Part shown: piece by piece, positions 48,684 through 57,464 of the stretch
How the letters are laid out: the number at the start of each line of letters is the position of its first letter
How positions within the stretch are numbered: the first letter of the stretch is position 1
Source of the DNA: an uncultured Paracoccus sp.
GTDB lineage: Bacteria > Pseudomonadota > Alphaproteobacteria > Rhodobacterales > Rhodobacteraceae
Direction of reading: 5' to 3'
NCBI RefSeq assembly: GCF_947487305.1
Contig: NZ_CANKWH010000008.1
Coordinates: forward strand, 154,033 to 218,032
Length of the DNA: 64,000 nt
Position numbers and translations under genes: made by a program
The notes under the pieces: model-generated
What the model was told of the DNA's origin: nothing
The model's input: the letters and a program-made list of their open reading frames with translations, nothing else
Database searches by the model: none

Positions 48684-49760
48684 TCAGCGATAGGGATAGC
48701 CGGCCTTTTCCATGTTGGCGGCATAGGTCTTGAAGGCCTGCACCACCTTTCCGGCGCGCTCGCTGCTGGCGGCGACCTCGTCCCAGAAGCCTTCGGCATC
48801 CTTGTTCACCTGTGCCCATTCCTCGTCGGGCAGGCTGGTGAGTTCCATCTTCTCGCCCTCGACGCGCAGCTTGGCCTCGCCACCCCAGTACCAGACATTG
48901 CGATAGTAATGGGACTGGTCGATGGTGATGCGGAACAGTTCCTGCAGATGCGGCGGCACCTTTTCCCAGCTGGCGGTATTGGCGAAATAGCTGCCGAACC
49001 ATGCGCCTGTGACCGAGTTCGTCAGCGCATATTTGCAGACATCGGCCCAACCCACCTCGTAGGCCTCGGTAAAGCCGCACCAGGCGACGCCGTCCAACTC
49101 GCCGGTCTGCATGGCGACCTCGACGTTGTCCCAGGGGATCGTCACCGGGATCAGGCCATAGCGCGACAGGAACTTGCCGGCTGTCGGAACACCGAAGACT
49201 CGCAACCCCTTCATGTCGGCAAGGCTGCGGATCGGCTTGTCCACGGTGAAGATATGCAGCGGGTCCCAGGCCCCGGTCGACAGCCAGGTGACATTGTCGA
49301 CCTCGTTATAGGCCTCGGCCCAGATCTCGTTCAGGCCGTAATATTGAAACAGCGCCGCCACATCGAGGCTGTAGCGGGTGGCAAAGGGGAAATAGCCGCC
49401 GAAGACCGAGATGTCGACCGGCGAGGCCATGGTCGCCTCGTCCGATTGCACCGCGTCCAGCGTGCCGTTCTGCAGCGCCCGGAACAGGTCGGCCGTCGGC
49501 ACCAACTGGTCGGCATAGTAGAGCTCGATCTCCATCTCGCCATTGGCGGCGGCGTTGAAGGCTTCGATCTGCGGCTTGATGACATGGGCGCCAAGCGGGG
49601 CGCCGGAATAGGTCTGCAGCCGCCATTTGATCGGCGCGCCCTGTGCCAGCACGGCGGGGGCGGCCAGCGTCGAGGCGGCGGCGCCGAGGCTGGCGCGTTT
49701 CAGGAAGGTCCGACGGCTGGACAGGATCCGCTCGGACGGGGTCATCGGGGTCTCGGTCAT
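48684..49760 (-). CDS. dctP: TRAP transporter substrate-binding protein DctP
   Basis: The protein (358 aa) has a long twin-arginine-like signal (SSRRTFLKRA) with a cleavage site at AVLAQ. The mature part has the DctP fold phrases LQTYSGAPLG, DLFRALQNGTLDAVQ and LADMKGLRVFG. The ATG at 49760 follows GGAGG. It is downstream of dctM and upstream of the ligase gene, so the transporter order is Q, M, P. Confidence 0.9.
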   Translation of the reverse strand: MTETPMTPSERILSSRRTFLKRASLGAAASTLAAPAVLAQGAPIKWRLQTYSGAPLGAHVIKPQIEAFNAAANGEMEIELYYADQLVPTADLFRALQNGTLDAVQSDEATMASPVDISVFGGYFPFATRYSLDVAALFQYYGLNEIWAEAYNEVDNVTWLSTGAWDPLHIFTVDKPIRSLADMKGLRVFGVPTAGKFLSRYGLIPVTIPWDNVEVAMQTGELDGVAWCGFTEAYEVGWADVCKYALTNSVTGAWFGSYFANTASWEKVPPHLQELFRITIDQSHYYRNVWYWGGEAKLRVEGEKMELTSLPDEEWAQVNKDAEGFWDEVAASSERAGKVVQAFKTYAANMEKAGYPYR

Positions 49761-49819
49761 GTTATCCTCCGTTGTTGGGTTTATGGGGCCCTCTTCGCGG
49801 GGTCTTGGATCTTGGGGGA

Positions 49820-51157
49820 CTATCCCCGGACGTTCATCTGCTCGGGCAGCCACAGCGCGATGCCGGGCCAGATCATCACCAGGATGATGGTCAGCATCAT
49901 CATCAGCGCGAAGGGCCAGATCGAGCGATAGATATCGACCAGCGTGATTTCCTTGGGCGCGAGCGAGCGCATCAGGAACAGGTTATAGCCGAAGGGTGGT
50001 GTGATATAGGCAATCTGGCAGGTGATGGTGTAGAGCACGCCGAACCAGATCAGCTGGTTGTCGATCCCCAGGTCCAGCGACCCGACCAGCGGCACGTAAA
50101 GCGGCGCGACGATGACCAGCATGGCGGTGTCATCCAGAAAGATGCCCATCAGGATGAAGCTCAGCTGCATCATGATGATGATCTGCCAGGGACCCAGATC
50201 CCAGGTGTTCAGGAACAGGTTCTCGATCGCCCTGACCGCGCCCAACCCGTCAAAGACCGCGCCAAAGGCCAGCGCCGCGAGGATCAGCCACAGGAACATG
50301 CAACTGACCGACAGCGTCTTGATCGAGGTCGACTTGATCAGCGCCCATGTCACCCGGCCCTTGACCAGCGCGGCCAGCGTCGCCGCCGTCGCACCGACAG
50401 CCGAGCTTTCCACCAGCGAGGTATAGCCCATGACGAACAGCCCGGTCATGGTGAAGAAGATCAGGAAGGGGATGATGCCCGCCCGCGCCAGCGCCAGCTT
50501 TTCCGACATGGGCATGTTCAACTCGGCCTCGTCCACCGTCGGCGCCAGCTTCGGGTTCAGCTTGGCCCGGATCAGGATGTAGACCACGAACATGGTCGCC
50601 ATCAGCAGGCCCGGGATCAACCCGGCGAACCACAGTTTCGACACCGGCTGGCGGGCGATCATGCCGTAGAGCACCATGACCACTGAGGGCGGGATCAGGA
50701 TGCCAAGCGACGATCCGCCCTGCACCACGCCCGAGATCAGCACCTTGTCGTAACCGCGTCGCAGCATCTCGGGCAGGGCGATGGTCGCGCCGATGGCCAT
50801 GCCTGCGACCGACAGCCCGTTCATCGCCGAGATGATCACCATCAACAGGATCGTGCCCACGGCCAGCCCGCCGGGCAGGCGCCCGAACCAGACATGCAGC
50901 ATCTTGTAGAGGTCTTCCGCGATGCCCGATTCCGACAGGATGTAGCCCATGTAGATGAACATCGGCAGGGTCAGCATCGCGTACCAGTTGAACAGCTTGA
51001 ACACCTGGTTGAAGGGCAGCTCGATCGCACCCTGGCCGTAGAGCAGCAGCGCCGCCCCTGCCGCGACGAAGCCGATGGCGGCAAAGACCCTCTGGCCGCT
51101 GACGAGCAGCAGCACCATCGAGGCGAACATCAGCAGGGCAATCGCCTCGTAGCTCAT
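49820..51157 (-). CDS. dctM: TRAP transporter large permease DctM
   Basis: DctM (445 aa) is the twelve-helix permease that couples uptake to a sodium gradient. Family phrases are FNWYAMLTLPMFIYMGYILS, GGLAVGTILLMVIISAMNG, GILIPPSVVMVLYG and DDTAMLVIVAPLYVP. The ATG at 51157 overlaps the dctQ stop; the in-frame extension to 51367 is a shadow of dctQ. Confidence 0.93.
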   Translation of the reverse strand: MSYEAIALLMFASMVLLLVSGQRVFAAIGFVAAGAALLLYGQGAIELPFNQVFKLFNWYAMLTLPMFIYMGYILSESGIAEDLYKMLHVWFGRLPGGLAVGTILLMVIISAMNGLSVAGMAIGATIALPEMLRRGYDKVLISGVVQGGSSLGILIPPSVVMVLYGMIARQPVSKLWFAGLIPGLLMATMFVVYILIRAKLNPKLAPTVDEAELNMPMSEKLALARAGIIPFLIFFTMTGLFVMGYTSLVESSAVGATAATLAALVKGRVTWALIKSTSIKTLSVSCMFLWLILAALAFGAVFDGLGAVRAIENLFLNTWDLGPWQIIIMMQLSFILMGIFLDDTAMLVIVAPLYVPLVGSLDLGIDNQLIWFGVLYTITCQIAYITPPFGYNLFLMRSLAPKEITLVDIYRSIWPFALMMMLTIILVMIWPGIALWLPEQMNVRG

Positions 51158-51666
51158 GCGATGGGCTCTCCGCGCAGGGTGGCGATATGCTTGAAGACCA
51201 GCGAGAAGGCCTGCAGCAGCATCAGGACAAGGCAGGCCACCATCAGCGCCTTGATCGGAATGACCGAGGGGTTCCACATCGAGAACCGCCGCTCGTCCGT
51301 GGCGATGGCATATTGCAGGCTGGATATGGAGCCGGCCAGCATGACCCCGAGATAGAAGATCAGGCACCAGACGGTGATCAAGTCCAGCCGCGCCTTGCCG
51401 CGTTCCGAGAGATGCGAATAGATCAGGTCCATCCGCACATGTTCGTCATTCTTGAGCGTGAAGGGGCCGCCGAGGAAGTAATAGGCTGCCAACGTGAACT
51501 GGGTCAGCTCGATCGCCCAATGGACCGGGATGTTCAGCACGTTGCGAGTGACCGCGTCCAGCAGCAGGGTCGCGACCATGACGAAGATCAGCGAGGCGGC
51601 AAGCCAGCCCGACCAGTCACTGAGCCGGTCGACGATACGCACATAGTGGCGGATGATTCCCGGCAT
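51154..51666 (-). CDS. dctQ: TRAP transporter small permease DctQ
   Basis: DctQ (170 aa) is the four-helix small membrane subunit. It shows the family pattern with NIPVHWAIELTQFTLAAYYFLGG and KNDEHVRMDLIYSHLSERG in the central region. It starts 20 bases after the DeoR regulator stop and overlaps dctM by 4 bases. Confidence 0.9.
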   Translation of the reverse strand: MPGIIRHYVRIVDRLSDWSGWLAASLIFVMVATLLLDAVTRNVLNIPVHWAIELTQFTLAAYYFLGGPFTLKNDEHVRMDLIYSHLSERGKARLDLITVWCLIFYLGVMLAGSISSLQYAIATDERRFSMWNPSVIPIKALMVACLVLMLLQAFSLVFKHIATLRGEPIA

Positions 51667-51686
51667 GATCGCTGTCCTCGCCTCCC

Positions 51687-52445
51687 CTAGATCCAGACCT
51701 TGACGCCGTGCGCAGTGAAGGCGGCCCGGTCATGGCCGCTGATCCGGTCATCGGTGATCAAGAGGCCGATCGCGTCGCTGCGGCAGACCGAGAAGGCTGC
51801 GCGGCGGCCCAGCTTGCTGCTGTCGGCAAGGATGATCAGATTGCGGGCATTTGTGGCCATGGCCCGGCCCACCTGCGCCTCGTCATGGCTGGCATCCATC
51901 GCCCCGATCTCGGGCGAGAGCGCGGCCACGGTCAGCACGCAATGATCGGCCTGGAATTCGCCGATCTGCCCCAGCACAGCCGCGCCCACGGTCTGCGCAT
52001 TGCCCGAGACATAGCGCCCGCCCAGCAGGTAGATGTCGGCATCCGATCCCGCCTGTGCCAGCGCCTCGGCCAGCTGGCAGGAATTGGTGATGATGGTCAG
52101 CCCGGTCATCGTCGCCAGCGCCGGCGCCGCCGCCAGCGTGGTCGAGCCGGTATCGATGAAGATGGTATCGCCGGGTTCCAGCGCATCGACCAGCCGCCGG
52201 CCGATTCGCGCCTTTTCGCTGCTGGCAAGAGCCGTGCGCACCGGCATGCTGGGTTCGCTGAGCAAGCGGGTGCTGCGGGCACCGCCATGCACCTTCATGA
52301 TCCGCCCGGCCTCGGCCAGACGCGACAGGTCGCGGCGGATGGTTTCGGTCGAGACGGTGAAGCGCTCGGCCAGAAGCTCGACGCTGACAGAGCCTTCTTC
52401 CCAGATGAGTCCCTCGATCTGCAATCGTCTCTCGCGTGGCTTCAT
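51687..52445 (-). CDS. DeoR/GlpR-family transcriptional regulator
   Basis: The protein (252 aa) has an N-terminal DeoR winged helix (about 6-60; LAERFTVSTETIRRDLSRL) and a C-terminal sugar-phosphate sensor domain with GDTIFIDTGSTTLA and the ADSSKLGRRA segment. It is first in a run with the TRAP genes and divergent from a glpA-like oxidoreductase gene. It probably represses both units and responds to a phosphorylated sugar or polyol made by the nearby kinase. Confidence 0.87.
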   Translation of the reverse strand: MKPRERRLQIEGLIWEEGSVSVELLAERFTVSTETIRRDLSRLAEAGRIMKVHGGARSTRLLSEPSMPVRTALASSEKARIGRRLVDALEPGDTIFIDTGSTTLAAAPALATMTGLTIITNSCQLAEALAQAGSDADIYLLGGRYVSGNAQTVGAAVLGQIGEFQADHCVLTVAALSPEIGAMDASHDEAQVGRAMATNARNLIILADSSKLGRRAAFSVCRSDAIGLLITDDRISGHDRAAFTAHGVKVWI

Positions 52446-52520
52446 CGCATTGCCCGACCCCCAATGACGAAATCGAACGCTGGCGGCGTCGCCCGTGTCA
52501 ACAAAATTTCATCTCGATTG

Positions 52521-52600
52521 GCGGAATATTCGTTCCGTATCCACAATCGAGGCAAATCGCTTGCCCATTCGGGCATCTTGACGTTACCCTTGCGGAATAT
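52521..52600. promoter_or_regulatory. Candidate DeoR-type operator repeats
   Basis: GCGGAATAT occurs at 52521-52529 and again at 52592-52600, 71 bases apart. The first copy lies in an inverted repeat CGGAA-N6-TTCCG (52522-52537). The interval is the 170-base gap between the DeoR gene and the divergent oxidoreductase gene. No direct proof of binding. Confidence 0.4.
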
Positions 52601-52615
52601 GCAAAGGCGGCTTTG

Positions 52616-53995
52616 ATGGCACAGGGCGTGTTCGACGTGGCAGTGGTCGGGGCCGGTGTGGTCGGCTGCGCCATCGCGCGCCGATTTGCCATCGATGGCG
52701 CGCGTGTGCTGATCCTCGAGCGCGCGCATGACGTGCTGGACGGGGCCTCCAAGGGCAACAGCGCCATCCTGCATACCGGCTTCGACGCGCCCGAGGGCAG
52801 CCTGGAACTGGACTGCATCCGGGCGGGGTATGCCGAGTATCGCGAGATTCACGCGCGGATGAACCTGCCGCTGGACCCTTGCGGCGCGCTGGTTCTGGCC
52901 TGGGCCGAGGAGCAGCAGGCGGCGCTACCCGGGCTGATGGTGCAGGCCGCGGCGAACGGGGTTGGCGATGTCGAGATGCTGGACCGCGCGGCGCTGCTGG
53001 CCCTCGAGCCGCAGCTTGCGCCCGACGTCCGCGCCGGTTTCCGGGTGCCGGGCGAAGCGCTTATCGATCCCTGGTCGGCGGCCCATGCCTATCTTTATCA
53101 GGCAATCCAGCACGGCGCCGAGCTGCTGCTGCGGGCGGAACTGCTGACTGCCGAACGGCAGGCGGACCGATGGCGGCTGCATACATCTGCGGGGTCGATC
53201 GAGGCCGGGCTTGTGGTCAATGCCGCCGGTCTCTGGGGCGATCATGTCGAGCGGATCCTGACCGGCGAGAGCTGGTTCCAGATCCGTCCGCGCAAGGGCC
53301 AGTTCATCCTCTATGACAAGCCCGCCGCCGCGCTGGCTGGGCATATCCTGCTGCCGGTGCCAACCAAGTTGACCAAGGGTGTCGTGGTCTGCCGCACCAT
53401 ATTCGGCAACCTGCTGGTCGGCCCGACCGCCGAGGAGCAGGAGGACCGCGAGGACGCCTCGGTCGTTCCGGCCACGCTGGAGGCGCTGCGCCAGACCGGC
53501 GAGACGATCCTGCCGGCGCTCGCCGGGCAGGAGGTGACGGCCTTCTATGCCGGTCTGCGTCCCGCCTCCGAGGAGAAGGCCTATCGCATCCGCGCCGACC
53601 TGGAACGCGGTCTGGTGACGGTGGGCGGCATTCGCTCGACCGGGCTGTCGGCGGCCTTGGGCATTGCGCAGCATGTTGCGCGGCTGGCGGGCCGCGCGCC
53701 GGGTGTGGCGCGGGACTGGCCCGAGATGCCGGTGCTGGCGCAGGACGGCGCGCGCGACTGGCAGGCGCCCGGCAATGGCGGGATCGTCTGTCATTGCGAG
53801 CTGGTCACAAGGCGAGAGATCGCGGCGGCGCTGGAGGGTCCGGCGCCTGCGCAGTCGCTGGCCGGGCTGAAGCGCCGGACACGGGTGACGATGGGGCGCT
53901 GCCAGGGCTTTTATTGCTCGGCCGAACTGGCGCGGCTGACCGAGGGACGATTCACCCAGCCGATTCTGGCGGGGGCGGTGGATCATGCAGGCTGA
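52616..53995 (+). CDS. GlpA-like FAD oxidoreductase with C-terminal BFD [2Fe-2S] domain
   Basis: The protein (459 aa) starts with a dinucleotide fold (VAVVGAGVVGCAIARR) and a DAO/GlpA domain (SKGNSAILHTGFD, RPRKGQFILYD, FYAGLRPAS). A C-terminal BFD-like domain carries cysteines in IVCHCELVTRREI and MGRCQGFYC. This matches glycerol-3-phosphate dehydrogenase-type or L-2-hydroxyglutarate-oxidase-like proteins. The ATG at 52616 is chosen because homology begins there. It overlaps the next oxidoreductase gene by 11 bases; the two may form one enzyme. Confidence 0.85.
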   Translation: MAQGVFDVAVVGAGVVGCAIARRFAIDGARVLILERAHDVLDGASKGNSAILHTGFDAPEGSLELDCIRAGYAEYREIHARMNLPLDPCGALVLAWAEEQQAALPGLMVQAAANGVGDVEMLDRAALLALEPQLAPDVRAGFRVPGEALIDPWSAAHAYLYQAIQHGAELLLRAELLTAERQADRWRLHTSAGSIEAGLVVNAAGLWGDHVERILTGESWFQIRPRKGQFILYDKPAAALAGHILLPVPTKLTKGVVVCRTIFGNLLVGPTAEEQEDREDASVVPATLEALRQTGETILPALAGQEVTAFYAGLRPASEEKAYRIRADLERGLVTVGGIRSTGLSAALGIAQHVARLAGRAPGVARDWPEMPVLAQDGARDWQAPGNGGIVCHCELVTRREIAAALEGPAPAQSLAGLKRRTRVTMGRCQGFYCSAELARLTEGRFTQPILAGAVDHAG

Positions 53996-55199
53996 CGTGG
54001 CCATCATCGGCGCCGGCCCGGCGGGATTGGCCGCCGCCGCCCATCTGGGCCTGATGGGGGTGAAGAACATCGTCGTGCTGGAGCGCGAGCCCGAGCCGGG
54101 CGGCATTCCGCGCCATTGCGGCCATTCTCCCTTTGGCATGAGGGAGTTTCGGCGGGTCCTCGGCGGCGCAGCCTATGCCCGCCGCCTGGCGACGCGGGCC
54201 GAAGCGGCAGGCGCGCGGATCCACTGCAATACTACGGTGATCGCGTTGCATCCGGGGCCGGAACTGGATCTGACGGGGCCAGGCGGTGCCGAGCGCCTGT
54301 CGGCACGGGTCGTGCTGCTGGCCACGGGCACCCGCGAATCGAGCCGGGTGCAGCGGATGATCGGCGGGCAGAAGCCCGGCGGCATCCTGACCACCGGCGC
54401 GCTGCAGGGGATGGTGCATCTGAACCACCAGCGTCCGTTTCGGCGGCCGGTGATCCTCGGGACCGAACTGGTCTCGTTCTCGGCCCTGCTGACCTGCCGG
54501 CAGGCCGGCATCCGGCCGGTTGCCATGATCGAGCCGGGCGCGAGGGTGGTGGCCCGTGCGGGTGCGGCGGTCTTGCCCTTGCTTCTTGGCGTGCCGGTCA
54601 TGCGCGAGACCCGGATCACCGAGATCCTTGGGCGGGACCGGGTCGAGGGTGTCGTGATCGACGGCCCCGGCGGGCCGCGCGAGATCGCGGCGGATGGCGT
54701 TCTGCTGACCGGGGCCTTCCGGTCCGAGGCGACGCTGATGGCGGCGGCGGGCATGACGCTGGATCCACGCACCACTGGCCCCGAGATCGACGTGTTCGGT
54801 CGTCTGGCCGAGCCGGGCTATTTCGCCGCCGGCAATCTGCTGCGCCCGGTAGAGACGGCGGGCATGTGCTGGGCCTCGGGTCGGCGTGTTGCCGATGCCA
54901 TCGCCGTTCATCTGACCGGCGGGCTGCCCTGTCCCGCGCAGGGCCTGTCCCTGCGGATCGATGCGCCCGCCATACGATATGCCCTGCCGCAGATCCTGTT
55001 TCCTGCCGGTCCGGGTTTTCACAAGTCCATCCAGTTGCGGGTCAGCCGCCCGGTAAGCGGCGAATTGCGGCTGAGCCAGGGGGGGGGCCTGATCGCCCGG
55101 CAGCCCATCCGCGCCCTGCCCGAGCGGCGGATCACCCTGCCCATCCCGCGAAAACTGGGCGAGGGTCCGCTGTCGCTTGATATCGAGGAAGACGCGTGA
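53985..55199 (+). CDS. FAD/NAD(P)-binding oxidoreductase, partner subunit
   Basis: The protein (404 aa) has an N-terminal FAD fold (VAIIGAGPAGLAAAAHLG), a GGIPRHCGH segment and a central NAD-binding ATGTRESSR region, like HcnB/opine-oxidase A-type subunits. It follows the GlpA-like gene with an overlap, and the kinase gene starts in its stop (GTGA). The last 75 or so residues form an extra tail with no domain I recognise. Together with the preceding protein it resembles two-component glycerol-3-phosphate or opine oxidases. Confidence 0.8.
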   Translation: MQADVAIIGAGPAGLAAAAHLGLMGVKNIVVLEREPEPGGIPRHCGHSPFGMREFRRVLGGAAYARRLATRAEAAGARIHCNTTVIALHPGPELDLTGPGGAERLSARVVLLATGTRESSRVQRMIGGQKPGGILTTGALQGMVHLNHQRPFRRPVILGTELVSFSALLTCRQAGIRPVAMIEPGARVVARAGAAVLPLLLGVPVMRETRITEILGRDRVEGVVIDGPGGPREIAADGVLLTGAFRSEATLMAAAGMTLDPRTTGPEIDVFGRLAEPGYFAAGNLLRPVETAGMCWASGRRVADAIAVHLTGGLPCPAQGLSLRIDAPAIRYALPQILFPAGPGFHKSIQLRVSRPVSGELRLSQGGGLIARQPIRALPERRITLPIPRKLGEGPLSLDIEEDA

Positions 55200-56632
55200 G
55201 GGTTCTGGCCATCGACCAGGGCACCAGCTCGACCCGGGCGCTGATGCGTGGGCCCGACGGGGCGTTGCAACTGCTGAAGCAGATGGCGCATCGACAGATC
55301 CTGCCCCGTTCCGGCCATGTCGAGCATGATCCCGAGGAATTGCTGGCCCATGTCGCCGCCTGCGCCAAGGCGGCCGAGGCCGATCTGGTGGTTTTGGCCA
55401 ATCAGGGCGAAAGCTGCCTTGCCTGGGACGCGCGCGATGGTCGCCCGGTTAGCCCGGTGATCGTCTGGCAGGATGACCGGACCGCCGATGTCGCGCGCAC
55501 GCTCGAGGCCGAGGGCGTCGGGCCCGAGGTGATGGCGCGGGCGGGCCTGCCGCTGGACCCGTATTTCTCGGCCAGCAAGCTGGGCTGGATCCTGCGCCAT
55601 CTGCCCGCTGCCGCCGATCTGGCGCGGCAGGGGCATCTGCGGTTGGGCACCACCGATGCCTTTTTCCGCGACCGCCTGACCGGGCGCTTCGAGACGGATA
55701 TTGCCACCGCCTCGCGGACCTCGCTGATGAACCTTGCGACGGGAGAGTGGGACCCGGCGCTGTGCGAGATCTTCGGCGTGCCGATCGCGGCCCTGCCGGC
55801 GATCACGCCGACCGCGGGCGATCTGGGCGTGCTGCCAGGCGGCGCGCGGCTGGCGGCGAGCATCGTCGATCAGCAGGCGGCGCTCTATGGCCATGGTTGC
55901 CGCGCACCGGGCGATGCCAAAGTGACCTTTGGCACCGGCGCTTTCGTGCAATGCCTGACCGACGGCCTGATCCGGCCCGATCAGCCCGGGCCGCTGCCTA
56001 CCGTGGCGTGGCACTTGCCGGGGCAGGCGGTCGTTCATGCGCTCGATGGCGCGGTCTATACTGCCGCAGCGGCGGTGAACTGGGCGCGCGGTCTGGGCCT
56101 CTTCGACGATTTCGCCGCGATCAGCCGCTTTGACCGCCCGCCGGCCATCGACCGTGGGCTGGTCTTCCTGCCAGCGCTCGCGGGCCTGGCCTGCCCGCAT
56201 TGGGACCGGCGGGCGCGGGGCGCCTGGGTCGGGCTGTCGCTCGAGGCCGGACCGCAGGATCTGATGCAGGCGCTGATCGAGGGCGTGGCGCTGCGGGTGG
56301 CCGAGGCGGTGCAGGCAATCGGGGTGTTGCAGCCCGTCACGGCGCTGTCGGTCGATGGTGGCATGGCGCGGAATGATTACCTGCTGGGCTTTCTGGCCGG
56401 GCTTGTTCCTCACCCCCTGCACCGTGCCGCCGAGGTCGAGACCACCTCGCTTGGGCTGGTTCAGATGGCGTTGGCGGCGGAGGGGCAGGACGACCAGGCC
56501 AGAAGGTCCCCCGAGCCGGTTGAGCGGCAGATGACCGATTCCGGACGCGCCGCGCGGCGGCTTGAGCGCTTTGCCCGGGTTCGCGCCGGGATCGCCGCGC
56601 TTGGGCATGAGATCGGCGATATTCCCGAATAG
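55196..56632 (+). CDS. FGGY-family carbohydrate kinase, glycerol kinase-like
   Basis: The product (478 aa) has the FGGY ATPase pattern: LAIDQGTSSTRAL, VIVWQDDRT, DPYFSASKLGWIL, IVDQQAALYGHG and the C-terminal SVDGGMARND. Compared with E. coli GlpK, the substrate contacts Trp (IVWQ), Tyr (DPYF) and Asp (DQQAAL) are kept, but Arg83 of NQRE is Gly71 here (NQGE). Glycerol may therefore not be the substrate. The GTG start overlaps the previous stop by 4 bases. Confidence 0.85.
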   Translation: MRVLAIDQGTSSTRALMRGPDGALQLLKQMAHRQILPRSGHVEHDPEELLAHVAACAKAAEADLVVLANQGESCLAWDARDGRPVSPVIVWQDDRTADVARTLEAEGVGPEVMARAGLPLDPYFSASKLGWILRHLPAAADLARQGHLRLGTTDAFFRDRLTGRFETDIATASRTSLMNLATGEWDPALCEIFGVPIAALPAITPTAGDLGVLPGGARLAASIVDQQAALYGHGCRAPGDAKVTFGTGAFVQCLTDGLIRPDQPGPLPTVAWHLPGQAVVHALDGAVYTAAAAVNWARGLGLFDDFAAISRFDRPPAIDRGLVFLPALAGLACPHWDRRARGAWVGLSLEAGPQDLMQALIEGVALRVAEAVQAIGVLQPVTALSVDGGMARNDYLLGFLAGLVPHPLHRAAEVETTSLGLVQMALAAEGQDDQARRSPEPVERQMTDSGRAARRLERFARVRAGIAALGHEIGDIPE

Positions 56633-56710
56633 CGCTGGCTTCTGGACAAGCCGACTCTTGCCGTGCTGGATGCAGACCGGAGAATTCTGGTCGCAGGAAG
56701 GCCAAACGCC

Positions 56711-56977
56711 ATGAAAGTCGAACGTCGCGCGGATGGCCGCATCATCGTCGAGGCGGCCGAGCTGGCCCCCTTGCTGGGGCTGGACCTGGCCGAGTTCCAG
56801 AGCCAGATGCGCAGCGGGCAGATCGCCACCGGAACCGAGGAGGGGCAGGGCGAGGATGCCGGCCGCTTCCGTGTCACCTTCACGTCCTCGCAATGGAAGC
56901 TGCGGCTGACCTGTGCCGCTGACGGAACGGTGATCAGCCGCATTCGAACCGAGATTGCCAGCCCGCGCCTCTCGTGA
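56711..56977 (+). CDS. DUF6522-like small protein
   Basis: This 88-aa soluble protein has a short beta-rich pattern (KVERRADGRIIVEA, then ELAPLLGLDLAEFQSQM, then WKLRLTCAADGTVISRI). I believe it matches the DUF6522 family of alphaproteobacteria, but this is from memory. AGGAAG lies upstream of the ATG. No enzymatic motif is seen. Confidence 0.6.
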   Translation: MKVERRADGRIIVEAAELAPLLGLDLAEFQSQMRSGQIATGTEEGQGEDAGRFRVTFTSSQWKLRLTCAADGTVISRIRTEIASPRLS

Positions 56978-57464
56978 TCCGGCGACAAAGGTTCGGCGGG
57001 GCGTGACGGCAAAAGCTGGCCGTCCCTCTCCGTGCAGCCGCCTGAACCGCGCCGGTCGAGAATTATGCATTGAATTCTCCCCGCCTGAGCCACTATGTTG
57101 AACCTACGCATGACGCGGTCCGCAACTATTGGTTGCGCCATGCCAAAAGTTTCGCAGCGCGGCAGCTCTGGCCCATCCTTGGACGGATGGCATGTGTCGC
57201 GCGGAAAACCCTCGCCCCGATGTGTGGTTCAGCCGCGCCGGGGCGGTATTCGCAAGCTTCCCTTGCCCGTCAGGGCGGGGCGGCCAACACAGGTAACGAA
57301 CGCGATGGAACGCGCTTTGGACAGGACGAAGATGACAAGGCAGGCGTCAGCGCCGGTCACGTCATCCGGCCCACCCGGCGCGCCCGCGTCCCCATCATAT
57401 CGCAGCCGCACGCCCTCTGGACCCCCCGGTGCCGGGGGATTGCGCCTGCGCGAAAGACAACACT
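56978..57464 (+). other. Long non-coding leader region of rne
   Basis: The 487-base gap has no convincing coding frame. A promoter-like pair lies at 57070-57099. If used, it gives a 5' leader of about 360 bases. The leader holds a CGCAAC/GTTGCG hairpin (57121-57137) and a G/C hairpin (57423-57438) about 27 bases before the rne ATG. RNase E of E. coli autoregulates through a long leader, so these may be regulatory. Confidence 0.5.
57070..57099 (+). promoter_or_regulatory. Candidate rne promoter
   Basis: A -35-like TTGAAT (57070-57075), an 18-base spacer and a -10-like TATGTT (57094-57099) lie about 365 bases before the rne start. Confidence 0.4.

Noticed and set aside
52578..52586. TTGACGTTA upstream of the GlpA-like gene, matching the end of the LysR dyad
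   Set aside because: The partner half expected about 29 bases away is missing, and the string doubles as a -35-like hexamer; chance similarity is likely.
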